From positions 1,240,001 through 1,304,000 of the forward strand of contig CM071591.1 in the NCBI GenBank assembly GCA_036429605.1: a DNA stretch of 64,000 bases, written 5' to 3'. Below the pieces are notes generated by a model. That model was given only the letters and a program-made list of their open reading frames with translations, did no database searches and was not told where the DNA came from. A program made the position numbers and the translations under genes. Positions 45,240 through 58,291 of this stretch are shown here, piece after piece (position 1 is the first letter of the stretch; each line of letters opens with the position of its first letter). The stretch comes from Cladobotryum mycophilum (lineage: Eukaryota; Ascomycota; Sordariomycetes; Hypocreales; Hypocreaceae).

Positions 45240-48200
45240 TTATTTATTTTGGAACCACGGGAATGGGAATTTCTTCGCTGGCTCAGGGCCGCCGGAGGAA
45301 GAGCTTTCTACTTCGAGACTTCGTTGGTAAATCTCCTGTATCCATGTTAGAACATGTCATGTCAAGTCAAATCAAAAAGGATCAACAAGTCTTTACCTCT
45401 TCATCCGTGGGCATCCGACAGCCCAAAATCAACTCCCTAACATTCTCGTTGGTCGCAAGATTCGGATACGGCGTGCCCTGGCTCTTCATCAGAGGCAGAA
45501 GCACCTCCCCGAGAACCTCAAACTTCTTCCAGTTGATCCTATCGCCAGCGGGCCCGATGAACGTTTTGCTCCCTTCCTCGGCAGATACCAGATCTCGTCG
45601 GTGGAGAGGAATAAAGGGGATACGTGGTAACGGCGAGTTCTCCCACGCCAAACGGTAGGCAAAGTGGCTCTTTTGCGTACCCATCAAGATGCCCAATCGC
45701 GCAAACTTCTTTTGCAGCTCTGGGGCCACCAAAGATCGGGTTTGCGACAGGCGGTGGATGGCCGTCCCGTTGATGCCCGCCAAAACGGCCGCCAATCCAT
45801 TATAATTGTTCAGCTGCCGGAGTTTAATAGCAATATTCATAAATTTTTCCAGGATCTGCGCCCGGTGCTTCGCCTTGTCTCTTAGGAGAATCATGTTTGC
45901 GACCCATTGGGCAATGTGGTTAAAGTGGCTAATCATGCGATTCACATTCTTCAGGCTCTTGCAGCTGTCCTTTTCGCTCGGCGGTAAGCTGACATGGCGA
46001 ACAAAATCACGGACCCGTATGGAAGAAAACATGATCCAGTCTATCCTCGTGAGCTCATCCGCTACGTCATCGTCCGGGATGTCCATGAAGATGCGATATC
46101 GGTTCTTGTTCATCGGCAGATGATCCGTCGGCTCCAGCGTGGCCGCCTCTCTATCGTATTCATCAAAACTAAGATGATGGACCTGGCTCCCGGTGCTGGA
46201 TCCTCTGTTGAGATTCTCCGAGCTGCCCGAAGGTCTCTCGTATAACGTATCGTCGTCAAACTGCAGGCTGCCAATGGCCCCCGGCAAATCACCCAGCTCC
46301 TTGGATAGAATCTTGCTCGCCAACTGATCGTCGGCATCGTCGGCATGCGCCCAACCGGTATCATCATCCTCATAAACATTGTACGTCAAGTTCCGCCGCA
46401 TCTGCCTCGCAGCGGTGGAAAATGCGGGGTCCGGGGAAAGATGTTTGATAAGCTCGTCCAAGTTCCGCCTCGTGGCCGTCCGAGCAAAGTCGCCAGGATA
46501 AAGCGACACCCACTTGGCCACCGTCTCTATAAATCTAAGTTGGGTCATTGTTTTCATCAAATGATGCATCGTCTTGTCGTCTCTCACGCGATCCAGCCGC
46601 GTTAAAATGGCGGAGAGCAGCTCGCCAGGGGCCGCAAACTTCCGGTACAGGCAAAGGAAAACATCGGAAAAGCTGTGATCGGCCTTGGTGAGGCGTGTTG
46701 AGAGCAGACGATCGACGAGGTCGTCGAACATTACCCCTGTCATCTTTGGCTGCTTCTCTATAATGACATCATCGTTCCGCTGCAAGATGGGAATATCATC
46801 AGAGTATCGATATGATTCGGCGTCGGACTCATCGACGTCGAGGAACGATTCGCTTCCGTGCTTGTCGACGCGGAGACCTGAATGGAGCAAGATGTCAGTT
46901 AAACCTGGCCGTAGCTCACTTGTCGCCCCACGCTTGCCAGTAATATCACTATCAGATTGTGGTAGGAGGGGGACGGGGAGGGGGAGGGGGAACAAGCAGG
47001 AGGTGGTGGCAAATGGGAATCTAACCTGGTCGACCCCCTCTAGAACCTGGTATTCGATTATCTGCGGCAGATGAATTTGTGAACCCACGGAGCAGGGAGT
47101 AGTCCGAGCTGGCACGACTATGTCTGCCCTCGCTCATGGGTCGCCCCGCAGGATCGGGGGCTTCGAGATTTGCGGCAGATTGAGCTCGTCTTCGGGAGAC
47201 TGTCTCGCCATGTTCTTCTACAAAAAAGTCTTGTCAGGAGGTGTGGTTCCCATTTTGAATTTGTACGCATTGGACCCTTTTTTTCTTTTTTTTTCTTTTT
47301 ACGGCTACATACCCCTTCTATGCGCGACTGCGGCTCTGATGGCAACCTGTAAGCATGCCCGCGCCAACTCTGGGCTATCCATTGAAATCTTGTAGTGGAA
47401 CTGGCATTGGTTGAAGGGTTTCTGGTTGGCTAATGCGTCGGCGTCGATCTCCCAATCATCCTCAGGCTGGTCGCACTTGCATGCAACCATGATGGCGGGA
47501 AGACCGGAATCCGTCAGGGCGGCTGTTTGTGGAAAATGTCAGCATCAGCACAGCACATATGACATATGCATATCCCTCCCTCCCTCCCTCGTCGGCCCCT
47601 CCCTCTCTCAACAGCAGCCATGGTGATAGGTGGATGGGCGGGCAAAGAAGGGCGTACCAAGAAGCCTAGGGATTAGACGAAGCGTTTCCAAATTGGTTAC
47701 ATCGAAGAAAATCAGGGCGGCATCGACACGGGGGACAATGTGGCCGTTGATTTGTTTGGGCCATTGGATGGGCTGGACAGTGTTCAGATCGAAGGATTCA
47801 ATGTCCAGTTCGAGGAGGGTTATCATGTGGGTGGAGGAGTCGACAACGAAGCGGACGTTGGAAGCATTGTACTGCGGCGGGCGCGCAATGCCCAGGATGC
47901 GCTGGACAAATGTCGACTTGCCGGCGCCCTCTGCGCCGATGATGGCAATGTTGAAGCTCTCCATGGTGGAGTTTGAATGCGACTGGGACTGGGAAGTGCG
48001 GTCACCGTCAGCATGGGAAGCGGTCTCAAACAAGAGTGTCTCATCAATGCAACTGAAGTGAACCCCTGTTTCGGTGCCCCGCGACGGACTCCAAAGTTGG
48101 GGATAGTTGGGTGGGGGCGACGGCACATGAGGCGCACAACAGTTGGAGTAAAAAAAAAAAATAGAAAGCACACAAGTACAAGTAATAGCGGGTAAGGCCC

Positions 48201-48922
48201 CCGTCGGCCGAAAATTGGCAGACAAGAACAAAGGGGGGGGGGGGGGGATAAAGGAGGGCATTCACTCCAGAGATTTGTGTAGGGGGAGAAGGGAGAAGGG
48301 AGAGGGAGAGAGACCGGGCCGAACGTACCAAGAGTTCCAAGGACCCAATTGTCAACGACTCTCGACGGGGAAGCGACCAGCGCTGCGGATTCTTGTGGTC
48401 ATTGCTGTCGTAGCGACCCTCGGCAGAAGAAAAAGAAATTTGACCCAATGTCTCAAACTCGGCCTCTGTGTTCGTCGCCTGGGCAGCGGCGGTGTCGTCT
48501 AGGCGCTGGAAGAAGGGATCGTCGAGGATGGAGATGAAGGAGTCGCGGTAGTTTGGACTGATTGGCGATTCGAGGACCGGGGCGGCGCTGCTTCTGCTGC
48601 TGCTATCGTCGTAGAAGTAATTGGAGCTGGTGCGAGAGTATGCGCTAAAGTCAATCGAGGATGTCGCAGACGTAGACCAAGCACTGTTTCTGCTACTTCC
48701 GGTTCGTGAAGTGCTATTGCTGTTGCTGTTGCTATTGCTTTGCGTAGAGTCGCGGGCAAATGCTAGAGGACGTCGAGAAGAGGATCGTACCGGGCCGGGA
48801 TTCGGGTTCGGGGTAGCGGAGTTGGCGCGCGAGTGCAAGGACCGGGAGAAGCTGAGCTCTGGAGAATGGTAAGCATGATATGCAGCAGTAGCAGCAGTGG
48901 CAGAAGCAGCTTGGGCAGGCAT
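45240..48922 (-). CDS. RasGEF (Cdc25-type) with upstream Ras-like P-loop domain; 5' junction unresolved
   Basis: Assembled exons: 48922-48329, about 48052-47658, 47522-47313, 47217-47026, 46877-45397 and 45335-45240. Exon 1 is Ser/Asn-rich and disordered (SNSNSNSNSTSRTGSS). Exons 2-3 encode a Ras-like domain: P-loop IIGAEGAGKST, strand AALIFFDVTN, and VACKCD where Ras has NKxD; the DxxG of switch II is not seen, so it is degenerate. Exon 4 is a linker. Exon 5 carries RasGEF_N (PKMTGVMFDDLVDRLLSTRL) and the catalytic RasGEF domain (VADELTRIDWIMFSSIRVRD; HFNHIAQWVANMIL; LNNYNGLAAVLAGINGTAIH; PFIPLHRRDL). The last exon ends FPWFQNK. Junctions 2/3 to 5/6 agree in phase; exon 1 ends in phase 0 while exon 2 needs another phase, so an exon, splice site or base is missing, or exon 2 (ATG at 47964) begins a separate transcript. 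Confidence 0.85.
48233..48247 (+). repeat. Poly-G run (15 bases) in the first RasGEF intron
   Basis: Fifteen consecutive G (C on the gene strand). It shows that not all long G/C runs are collapsed here, although its length is itself probably unreliable. Confidence 0.85.
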
Positions 48923-49933
48923 CTTGGCAGTTGTCGCGGGTCTACTGATGTGACCAGCACGCCACAAAGGTGATTGACATTGGATCGCAAGGTGAAGAGA
49001 AACAGAGAGACGAGGACAGGGTGATATAACACTGATGATGGCAATAACAACAACGAATGAAAAGAAAGATGGAAGGGATCAGGCCAGGCAGCCCATATCC
49101 ATGTCCATGTCCATGTCCATGAGCGAGATGAAAACAGGCAGTGCCCGGGATTGTGTAACGCGACCACGATCCATTCCATTCAATGGGATATGAAATTATT
49201 GGAAAAGTACACATCGAGACCGACAAAACTATCGATTGGGGCAAACTATGCATCCTCCTTCAAGGATTGCCAGCATTGATGAAAAAAAAAAAAAAACCAA
49301 GAAACAAGGGACTCACCAAACCCACATGGGTGACCGACGAGGATGAAGGATGGAGGCAGCGGGGGGGGCGACGAAATCGACAAGGGGGGAGCTTGTTCGT
49401 CGGATGGATTAATTGATTTGACTGTATTCGCTTTGTATGTAGATTGATAAGAGTCGTCTCGTTTAATCAAGGCGAGGGGGAAAACGTGGTCTGACGGGAT
49501 TGATCGGATTCGGCAGAGCTGAAAGGTTGCAGGCGTGGTTGGCAGACAAGGCCAGGGGTTATGATTATGATTGTCGGGTGGTTGAGGTTCAGGTCGAGGT
49601 TGAGCAAAGACGCACACGAGTTGACAAGGTCAAGGTAGCAGTGGTGGTGGCGGTGGTGGTGGTGGTGGTAGCAACACAGCAGCAGCAGCTGGAGCTGGAG
49701 CTTGAGCTGGAGAGGGCTCCAATTTGGAGGTGGTGCTGCGATAGGTAGATTGCGATGCGACAATATGCGCGCGCGCGCGCAAAGAAAGAAAAAGACGACC
49801 CTCCCCCGGCCACTCTTCGGTGAAAGAACAAGGTCAAGCCAAATCAAATCAATCCGCCAAGCAAAATAAAATAGATTGAGGGTGAAAGATAAAGACGTTG
49901 CGCAAGCAAGGGTAGTTTTTATATAATGGATAA

Positions 49934-49973
<40 letters not shown>
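49934..49973 (+). repeat. (AAT)n microsatellite
   Basis: About thirteen ATA/AAT units, followed by degenerate AAATA units to about 50000. Confidence 0.9.
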
Positions 49974-49977
<4 letters not shown>

Positions 49978-50924
49978 TAATAAAAATAAATAAATAAATC
50001 AAAAAAGAGGGGGAGCGAAAGAAGGTTTATATGATCAAAGAGAGAAAATAGGCCGAAAATAATAAAGTAGGGAGGGGGAAAGAGTTGAAGGCAATCAAAA
50101 AAGGTCGAGCGAGCCTTTTTGGAAACAAGAAAAGACCAGGCCAAAAACTCTGACCTGTCGCGCAAAGCAGCCCTTGGCACTAAGATGAAGGCGCAACGCT
50201 TTTCGAGGTACCTTCTTTTGTTGTAGAGGGCAGTGAAAACGTCAAGTACCTGTAATAGTACCAGTAAATAGTTTCCATCAAGAGTGTCCAGAGTAAATAA
50301 GAGATTGGGTAGAGAGAAGAAGGGCGGAAGGAAATGGGGGGGCCAAAAGACCAGTTGATATACTTTGTGATGTAAAAATAAAAATGGAAAATAAAAAACG
50401 AAAATAAAAATGAAAGAAAAAAACCTGCTTGTCAGTTCAACCAACTAACTAACAGGTTTGGAATCGGAGCCGAGTGGTTCAAAAAATGTTACAATTATGC
50501 AGGCTGAGGTGAGCGCGGAATTGGAAACAAAGGGCGTCCACGGGTATTATTAGGATTAGTATCACCTAGTATCATTTCGGAGTATTAGAGGAGAAGGAAG
50601 GAAGGGAGGAAGGGAGAGCTGATTGATTGATAACCAAGCAAGTCACAGAAACAGCCCAACACATGTCAGAGTTGTTAGAGGTAGGTGAGAGTATTAATAA
50701 ATAGCTCGGTCTCGGGTTTACGAACTGCATTGGTTTTGGTTTGTTTTGGTTTAGGATGAATTGAATGAATGGATAAGGAAATATCTCTCTTTTTTTTTGC
50801 TTCTGGCTTCTTCCCTTGCATCTGCTTGTGCCTTGGCTCCACGTCCCACGTCCATGGATATCCCCCTCCCTCCCTCCCCCAACTGCAACAACGATATGCA
50901 AGCAGCAAGGGAGAGAGAAGAGCG

Positions 50925-50930
<6 letters not shown>

Positions 50931-50960
<30 letters not shown>
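50931..50960 (+). repeat. (AG)n microsatellite
   Basis: Fifteen AG dinucleotides in the gene-poor region. Confidence 0.92.
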
Positions 50961-50964
<4 letters not shown>

Positions 50965-52884
50965 GGCAAACAGAATGAGACGGCGTAATTATGTGTTCCG
51001 CTCTGTAAGACGTCATGTGCGTGCGCGTCTGTGTTCTGTTCCCTGTGTCTTGTGTTCTGTGTATCCCTGATTTAGGAAAGCAAAGCGTATTATTACTTCA
51101 TTGCCTCTGATTCGAGCATTCTCTTCGGCTACTTTTTTTGGGGAGGTGCTTTTTTGTTTTGTTTTACTTTGTGGTTTTCTTTTCTTTTGCGAAAGACGCA
51201 ACTGCATATGCATGTCTGTCCTTGTATCAAGGCAATGGACAGGTATATGCATGTACGGGGTTCAGACAGCCGTAACCTTTTTTTTCTTTCATTTTTCAGG
51301 GTTCTTTTGGAGTTTATGTCTCTGAAAAACTAAAAACTCAAGCGAAAACCTGGTGCGTGCATCAAAAGCCTAGGAACACAACAAGATTCTCCATGGTCTC
51401 GAACAATCCAATTGGCATGCTCGGCTCAATCGATTCTCAACTCGCAGCCATGCTTATTGCTGCTGTTCGGGTCTCAGACCCCGATCTTGGACCTTTTTTT
51501 TTTTTTGGAGTACAAGTAAGAAAAGAGGAACAACAACCCCCATGCGGCTCCTTTGACAACCTCCCGTCCCCTCAATCCTTCAAAAAAAAGAAAAGAAAAG
51601 AAAAGAAAAAACGTCCCTCGGCCCATCATTCAACCTACCGAGCACCACCTACTAAGATATGCAAAGAAACCTAACAGCATTAAGCTTAACCCCATACAAA
51701 AACCAAAGACTCAAATCCCCTCATTCTCCTTCATTCTCTTCCCTCCCATCTTTCTCGGCTCTTCTTCAGCTTTAATAACAGGTGCAGGTACGGAGTAAGA
51801 GAAAAAAGAGAAAACAGAAGAAGAAAACAGAAAGAAAAGCCCTCGTTTACACCAACGGGGGGTCCATCTCATCATACCATGTCATGCTATGCCTGCAGCA
51901 CGTGGGGGCCCGGATGATGTGTGAGAAGCTTGTTCGCAGGGGCCAGCCCAGCCCAGCCCTGGAAGACGCAACACTTGTACTTCCACCCTCCTTTGGTTCC
52001 AGGGTTCCAGAGTTGGTTGTCGAGGGAAATCGGAATTGTGTCTATATGGGGAAACTCGAGGCATGTCACATGATGTTTCTGTACGTTGGGTGGCACGACG
52101 TCTTATGCAGGCATACATATGTGCCTACTATAGTTATAAAATGTGCACTCCGTATCCGTCCATGTTCATCTTTTGCCAGTGGCTTGGATGGGTTGATCTC
52201 CCGAGTGATGTGCCGCCCTGTTGATCCGGGAGTGGAGCCTTGGACCGGCCGCTGGACCGTCTGACGGTCTCGGCTATCGGTCAGCGATGACTCGGACGGA
52301 GGGACGAAAGAGACGATTGGTGGTTTATACGAGCGTGTTGGGATGGTTAATTGAGGATTGTTGGTGATGAGATGGAGGTGATGTAGGGAAGTAGTTGATG
52401 AAGAATGTGAAGAATGAATGTTTATCTTCCATCTCTCGAGTCACGTAAACTCTACCCTGTAAATATGCCTGGTTTTTTTTTTTTGGGGGGGGGGGGGGTT
52501 TGGTTTTTTTTTATTAATAAATCAACCAGATCCAGCTCCAGATTAGTCGAGCCCTAAAAGCAATTCAATTGGAGTGGTGGCAAATGTCCCAAATGTGCTC
52601 CAGGGTAAGTATTCATCCGGCCCCGGCACAGGTCCGACAGTAAGCCCAGTTGGCAATACCGAGCATGCATGTTTGAGTTGCTACCCTTTTTGTCTCAAAA
52701 CTCTCGGGGGGCAACGTAAGTTGTCTCTTTTTAACCCACCCCGACAGAGGCAACAAACAAAGCGGTATCCGGATTATTTCTCCTACGGAACATCCGGTTA
52801 AGCGAATGGCACAGACGTGGCTTTTCAAGTTGGAGGGCCATGAACCTCGCCGCCGTTTCTTACTCGGAAGTCAGCTAACCTTGG

Positions 52885-52911
52885 CACACACACACACACA
52901 CACACACACAC
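52885..52911 (+). repeat. (CA)n microsatellite
   Basis: About thirteen CA dinucleotides in the gene-poor region. Confidence 0.92.
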
Positions 52912-55900
52912 GCATGTCAACTCGGAGACGTTGCCCCGAGACGTTACCTTGTTTGGTGATGTTTTGACAGCTGAGCACTTACGTATCCGGTTATTTGGCA
53001 TTTATTAAACACACCATCTACTTGTACATAAGACTTCAAGGTAGTACTCCCCCGTAGTATATGATGATCGGCGTCGTTTCCTTGGCAAATCTCAGGGTCC
53101 CCCAGACAGACCCCATCCTCATCTCCATGATCAAATTTCATCATGATCAGAAACTCCACACTTTTACCCGTAGGGCTGAAAGTGGTTCTGTTCTCGTCAG
53201 GGGGGGGAGAAGAAGAACAGAGAAAAAAGAGATTACCGCTTACGGATTGGGAAACTCCATGAAGAAGAAGGGGAAAAGAAAAAGAAAAGAAAAGAAAAAA
53301 GTAAGACGCTGTGGTTTTTTGATACTCTGACGTACGTACTACCATCTCCTATCCTAAGGCTCTTCGTGGCATACTTGTATCTATATACGTTGTGAGATGG
53401 TGTGGTCCCATCGCATCCGAATCGGCAGGATCTTGCAGCGCTCGCGTGGTGGGGGAAGGGAGGGGGAAAACCCCGCGTAGAACAGACAAGACTATTGGGT
53501 GTGTGTTTTGAACGGAACAGAAGAAAGCAAGCCTGAGGGAGAAAGCTGATTTGTTGCGCCCTGGGGTTTGAGTGTGAAGAGTGTGTGTGGGTGGAGAGAC
53601 AAGAACGTTGAAATCGGATATGACGGGTTAAACGATCCATGGCTTGAGGGGGTTGACGCAAACAACCTATAGACGCTACCTGATGTTTACCCCGTACTTT
53701 TGTCGTTCGTTGGTCGCTGCTCATTGTGGCTCCCTCCGCAATATGATGGATGGTTGCTGCGCACTAATTACCTGTAGCATGTTCGCGTTGGGTGTGTCTT
53801 GGTCAATTATTGAAAAGAGGTTCATAGTAATAACATGGGATTCCTTGTACTTGTAGGTATCTTGCGACTCTCGTGACTCCCTGTGTGTAATACTTGTAGT
53901 GTGTATGCATTATGCAAATCAGGCCTCACGAGTCAGGCGTGACAAATAAAAGCTGCAAGTCAGGGCTTTACGCAACACATGCTTCCCTCCATGCGTGCCT
54001 ATTTCTGCCGTACATAGCCGCGGCCGGCAAAGGACAGCATCCGATCAAGCACAAACAAGAAGTCTTCCGCACTTTGTCTCCATAAACACCGCTTCCTGCA
54101 GGAGAGAGACAAAGACGAGGACAAAGACGGAGAGGGAGAGGGTTCTCTTTGGGTCTCTCCTTTGGTCACCTCTTCTATCAACCCATTACCTAATTCCAAT
54201 TTCTTGAGAATTTCCTCGGGCATTTTCCCATTCGTTCCCCTCTCTCTTTCTTGATCCATCAATTGTCTCAGGCACCCTTTTTTCTCTCTCTCTCACATCA
54301 ACCCCATCTTTAGCTCGGGCCGCCGACCCTTTTTTTTTTTTTTCGCTCACTCCCAAAGAAGACCAAGACATTGGTCCATATCCATTCTCACAAGCTTTTG
54401 CCCAACCAGTGATAATTTCCACTTTTCTTTTCAGAAATTGCGGAGAAGAGCAAGGGAAGAAGAAGAAGAAAAAAAAAAAAAAAAAAAAACAACAACAACA
54501 ACGGCGTGGTCTCTACCCTCCAATCAAATGATTAAAATGCTCACTCCCCTCTTTCTGCAACCCCCAACAGGGCATAGGCAGAGTTGGAACAAGGAGACGA
54601 GAGAAATAGAGAGAGGGAGAGGAAGAAGAGACTAGAGCGAACAAGGTCCAAGGTCCAAGACACCATGGCCGTTCTGGACAAAGCCCACCTACCCTTCTCA
54701 GAACAAGGGTGTTGCATCGCAGGTGGGGTGCGACAAGCCGAGGGGTGCAATGCACATGTACGTACGTACATAACATAAACATACGGACATACATACGTTA
54801 TAGCACAAGTAAAATAAAATAAAATAAAATAAAATAAAATTTTTGACATGAATCAGAATGGATGCCGAATCTGTGATTTGTATTTTCTTACAGAGAGACA
54901 TTACAAGGGAGGGTCATAAAAATAAACAGCAGAGTTGCATTGCATTTGCATCTATACTCTTCTCAGCAAAGCACAGCACATGGACAGTGTCTTGTTACTC
55001 GGCTATTCATATGACTACCTACCTAGTATCTATTTTATGCCAGACACTCTTACTCACCCACTCACTTCCCCAGCTGTCATAATAATAATAGTACGGGAGG
55101 GGGAGTTATGACAGACATTACATGTAAACTACCTAGTGTCTTATGTCATTTTCATGCACAATAACAGATAGATCATCATCACCACCACCCCTCAGGAAGC
55201 TACTTGTAATAGGTGTTATTAAGAGGCTTCTTCTTCATCTCCCTCACTCTCTCACATGACATCCCGCCAAACTTGAGAGACCCCAGAAAGAAGAAGAAGA
55301 AGAAGAAGAAAAAAAAAAAAAAAAAAGGCAACAAATCTCCTCTCCACCCCCAAAAAAAACGTCAAGTGACCATTTCCCCCCCATCCAAGCCCCTCCCTTC
55401 TCCTTTTATTTTACGCCACATGCTAAAGAGAAAAAGGACATTGGCGCCAGCCACCTCCACAAAATGAAAGAGCCAAAAAGAAAAACAAAAGCAGACAATT
55501 TGCATTTTGGTCACGACCCAACACAGCAGACCAGGCCATCCATGCAATTGTGTGGTCTGGTGTCTGGTGTCTGGTCTGGTATCTAGTCTGGTCTAGTCTT
55601 GATGGTTCATCGGCAACGAAAAAGCTCATCCCATCCAATCCAATCATTCCCTCATTCCTCCGTTCCCCTTCCCTTCCCTTCCCATCCCATCCCTCCAATA
55701 CAAGTTTTTTGCATAGCAATAGTGGGAAATGTCTCGTTTAGGCCTGTCATTTGTTGACGTTGCAATGGCCGATGCGCCACCAAACCATGGTTAAAATTGA
55801 GGAAATACCAAGTACATACAGGCGGTAGTAGCAGCAGTAGCAGCAGTAGGAGTTAGTAGTTGTAGTATTATTACTCGTAGTATGGAGTATGGAGTACCTC

Positions 55901-57110
55901 GTAGTGCTAGCGAGCAGAATCTAACGACTCTAAACCTCCCGCCCGCACCATGCATCCATCTCCCCTCTCCCTCTCTCTCTCTCTACCTCTCTATCCCTCC
56001 CCCATGATCGCGTGCCGCTGCAACTTGGACAAATGAACCACCACACATCACACACAGACACGCCCACTCACACTCACTCAACTCACTTACTCACCCCCTG
56101 CCAGCTGTCTACTTACTTCATGAATAAACCAGCTTCTTCATCTTTTTCGGTAGATCATACAGCAATAGGCAATAGGCAAATACCTATAGAACACTACTAT
56201 TATTAATGCACACGCATATTACATACATACATACATACAGCACCCTTGACGCCCTTTCATAGACCCCCTTGTTCCACCAACGCACGGTATCGTTTTGCCC
56301 TCACACACACACGCACACACAACACACACATCACATCACCCTTCATCCTCACCCTCTCACTCCGCTACATGTCGCAGGGGTGTCCGCACACTCCCCCTTG
56401 TCACCTCTTCCTCTTCTTTGTTCATCCACTCTCTCTCTCTCTTTCTCGTACCGAGTAGCACCCTTCGCCAAGACCCGTTGCAACAAAGCCCAGAAACCCA
56501 ACCAGGGCGCATATGGTCTCTCCCTCTCTGTCTCTCTCTCTCTCTCTCCCTCTTAAATAGATACCTTACTTTAATACTACTTGAGTAGCATCGTGTGTGT
56601 GTGTGTGGTCATACCTTTGCTCGGCTTTTTCATTATATTTAGTACAAGCAGATTCCACTTCCACTTTCACTTTTTCTTCTTCTTTCCCTTTCCTTCTTGA
56701 CATGTTCCACCTAGAATGTTGCCTTGATTGTCTCGCTTCCTTTTATTAGTATTATTATTTATTACTAGAGTGAATCCCGGGGAGTCTCTTAATACTCAGT
56801 CCTGCACTCCTGGTCTCTTTTTGCTCGACCCGTCGTTGTTTTTACCCAACTTCTCGTTTTTCGCTTGGGACTTACAAACATAAGAACATTTGCTTTTTGG
56901 CGTCACTCACAGGAACGAACGTACACATACATCCGGGTTACACTGCTTTTTTCTTCTTCATACAAACCCATTTACACGGCATCTCATACAGACGAATATT
57001 TTATTTTTATTTTTTTTATAAATAAAAATTTATAAATGCGCATACAGCCCTCACCATTTACACCTCCCAACAACTTCATAACAGAGGACTGAAATCCTTT
57101 GCCTTCTAAA

Positions 57111-58291
57111 ATGCATTATAAAATGAGCTACGTCGCCTACGAGACCAGGGTACCGGCTTTGCACCCAGGATACCCCCCAGCCATCAAACCCGCCGTCTCC
57201 CACTACCAGCTCAAGAAGCCAAAGCCATCGTCCTCTCACCCCCGGCCCTTTGACCCCGAGGAGTTGACCAGGAGGCTGTACGTTGTGCAGGCCGAGCAAA
57301 AGGCCTTTGCCGAGAGGAAGAGGCGCGCCAGGGCCGCCGTCGAGGCGGAGAGGGAGTCGAGACAGGCTGCTCACGCGAGAGCCCAGCGTGCCCAGCAGCA
57401 CCACCTCCCCCGAGGTCGTCCACCGTACGAGAGAGACAGTCCAGCGCACCCGTCTTGAGACTGCAGACCAGGGAACCGGCAGAGAAGCCTCGACGTGAGC
57501 CGCCGTCCAAGCCATCCCCCGGAGCTAGCGAGGATGAATCCCCCACAAGTTACCGCCATGTGCCTCAAGTTGCCGCTTCGCAGTTTGCCAGGACAACAAC
57601 CGTCGAGTCCCCAACGGACAAGCATCTCGTCCACAAGCTCTCAAGGCAGGCCCTCAAATTCCACATGGAAAGCCCAAACACAATGGCCGCCACATCGGCC
57701 GGTACATCGCCCTTTGAGCAGACCAAGGCTCTCAAACGGGCACAAAGCTTCAGAGAGAGACAATATGAGCGAAATCAATTCCAGCACACCCAAACCCTTG
57801 CCGCTACCGCCGAAGTCGACGAAAACCTATTATCCCGATCCCTCCCCCGAAATACCTTCCAAGACTATTTCAAACCCAAGGGCCTGGAGCAGGATGAGGG
57901 CAGAAACGTCAGGAGAAAGAGTACAGGAGACATGCTTAACAAGATAGCCGCTGCCCTGGAGCCTCCCGTCGACTTGATGCCCGGCCACTCGCCCATAGAC
58001 ACCCAACCAACCCTCGACCACTGTGAAGTAGTTGTCAACCCAGACGAACACCGCGTCGACTGGACCCAAAGTGACGAAATCGTCAACCAGCCCAAACCCG
58101 CAGCCACACACCATCACCTCCGCAAAGCTGAATCCAAATGGGCCTTGAAAACCAGACTCGGCAGCTTCAGCAAGCACAAGGGCGATAAACTAGCCTCCCC
58201 CATTGAGGAGAAAGAAAAGGAGTCGTCGCCCGTCGTCGAGTCACCCAAATCCCCTACAAAACTGGGGTTCTTTGCCCGCTTCAGACGTTAG
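57111..58291 (+). CDS. Unrecognised basic, mostly disordered protein of about 393 residues (frame break at 57407-57411)
   Basis: The start (MHYKMSYVAYETRVPALHPG, then YPPAIKPAVSHYQLKKP) is followed by an Arg/Ala-rich helix (RRLYVVQAEQKAFAERKRRA), a disordered Ser/Pro region, FQDYFKPKGLEQDEG, and a C-terminus ending KLGFFARFRR. The first frame stops at 57458. At the C5 run 57407-57411 one added C joins HHLPP to RSSTVRERQSSAPVLRLQTR and gives one continuous protein ending at 58291; the downstream frame is open across its whole length without its own convincing ATG. ATG codons at 57111 and 57123 are both possible. No domain is recognised. It lies at the right edge of the 8-kb gene-poor region and converges on the HIT gene. 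Confidence 0.72.

Larger units (their letters stand above)
48923..57110. other. 8.2-kb gene-poor region
   Basis: No supportable gene on either strand. Open frames are driven by low-complexity DNA. Contents include a CCATGT tandem repeat (about 49099-49120), an ATA/AAT microsatellite, GA and CA microsatellites, T and G homopolymers (52477-52498), an AAAAT repeat (54810-54840), AAG and A runs (55288-55326), and CT-rich stretches (55966-55985, 56518-56550). TACGGAGTA occurs at 51789-51797. Words such as ACCTAGTA recur near 50565, 55022 and 55128. It should contain the RasGEF promoter on the left and the promoter of the 57111 gene on the right; a long non-coding transcript cannot be excluded. Confidence 0.5.

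Noticed and set aside
49467..50444. A 325-codon minus-strand frame rich in Phe, Tyr and Leu
   Set aside because: It is produced by A/G-rich and AAT-repeat DNA (including a poly-Tyr stretch) and shows no protein-like pattern.
53233..54262. Overlapping Ser/Arg- and Glu/Lys-rich frames in the gene-poor block
   Set aside because: Driven by purine and pyrimidine tracts, with no splice-consistent extension or family resemblance.
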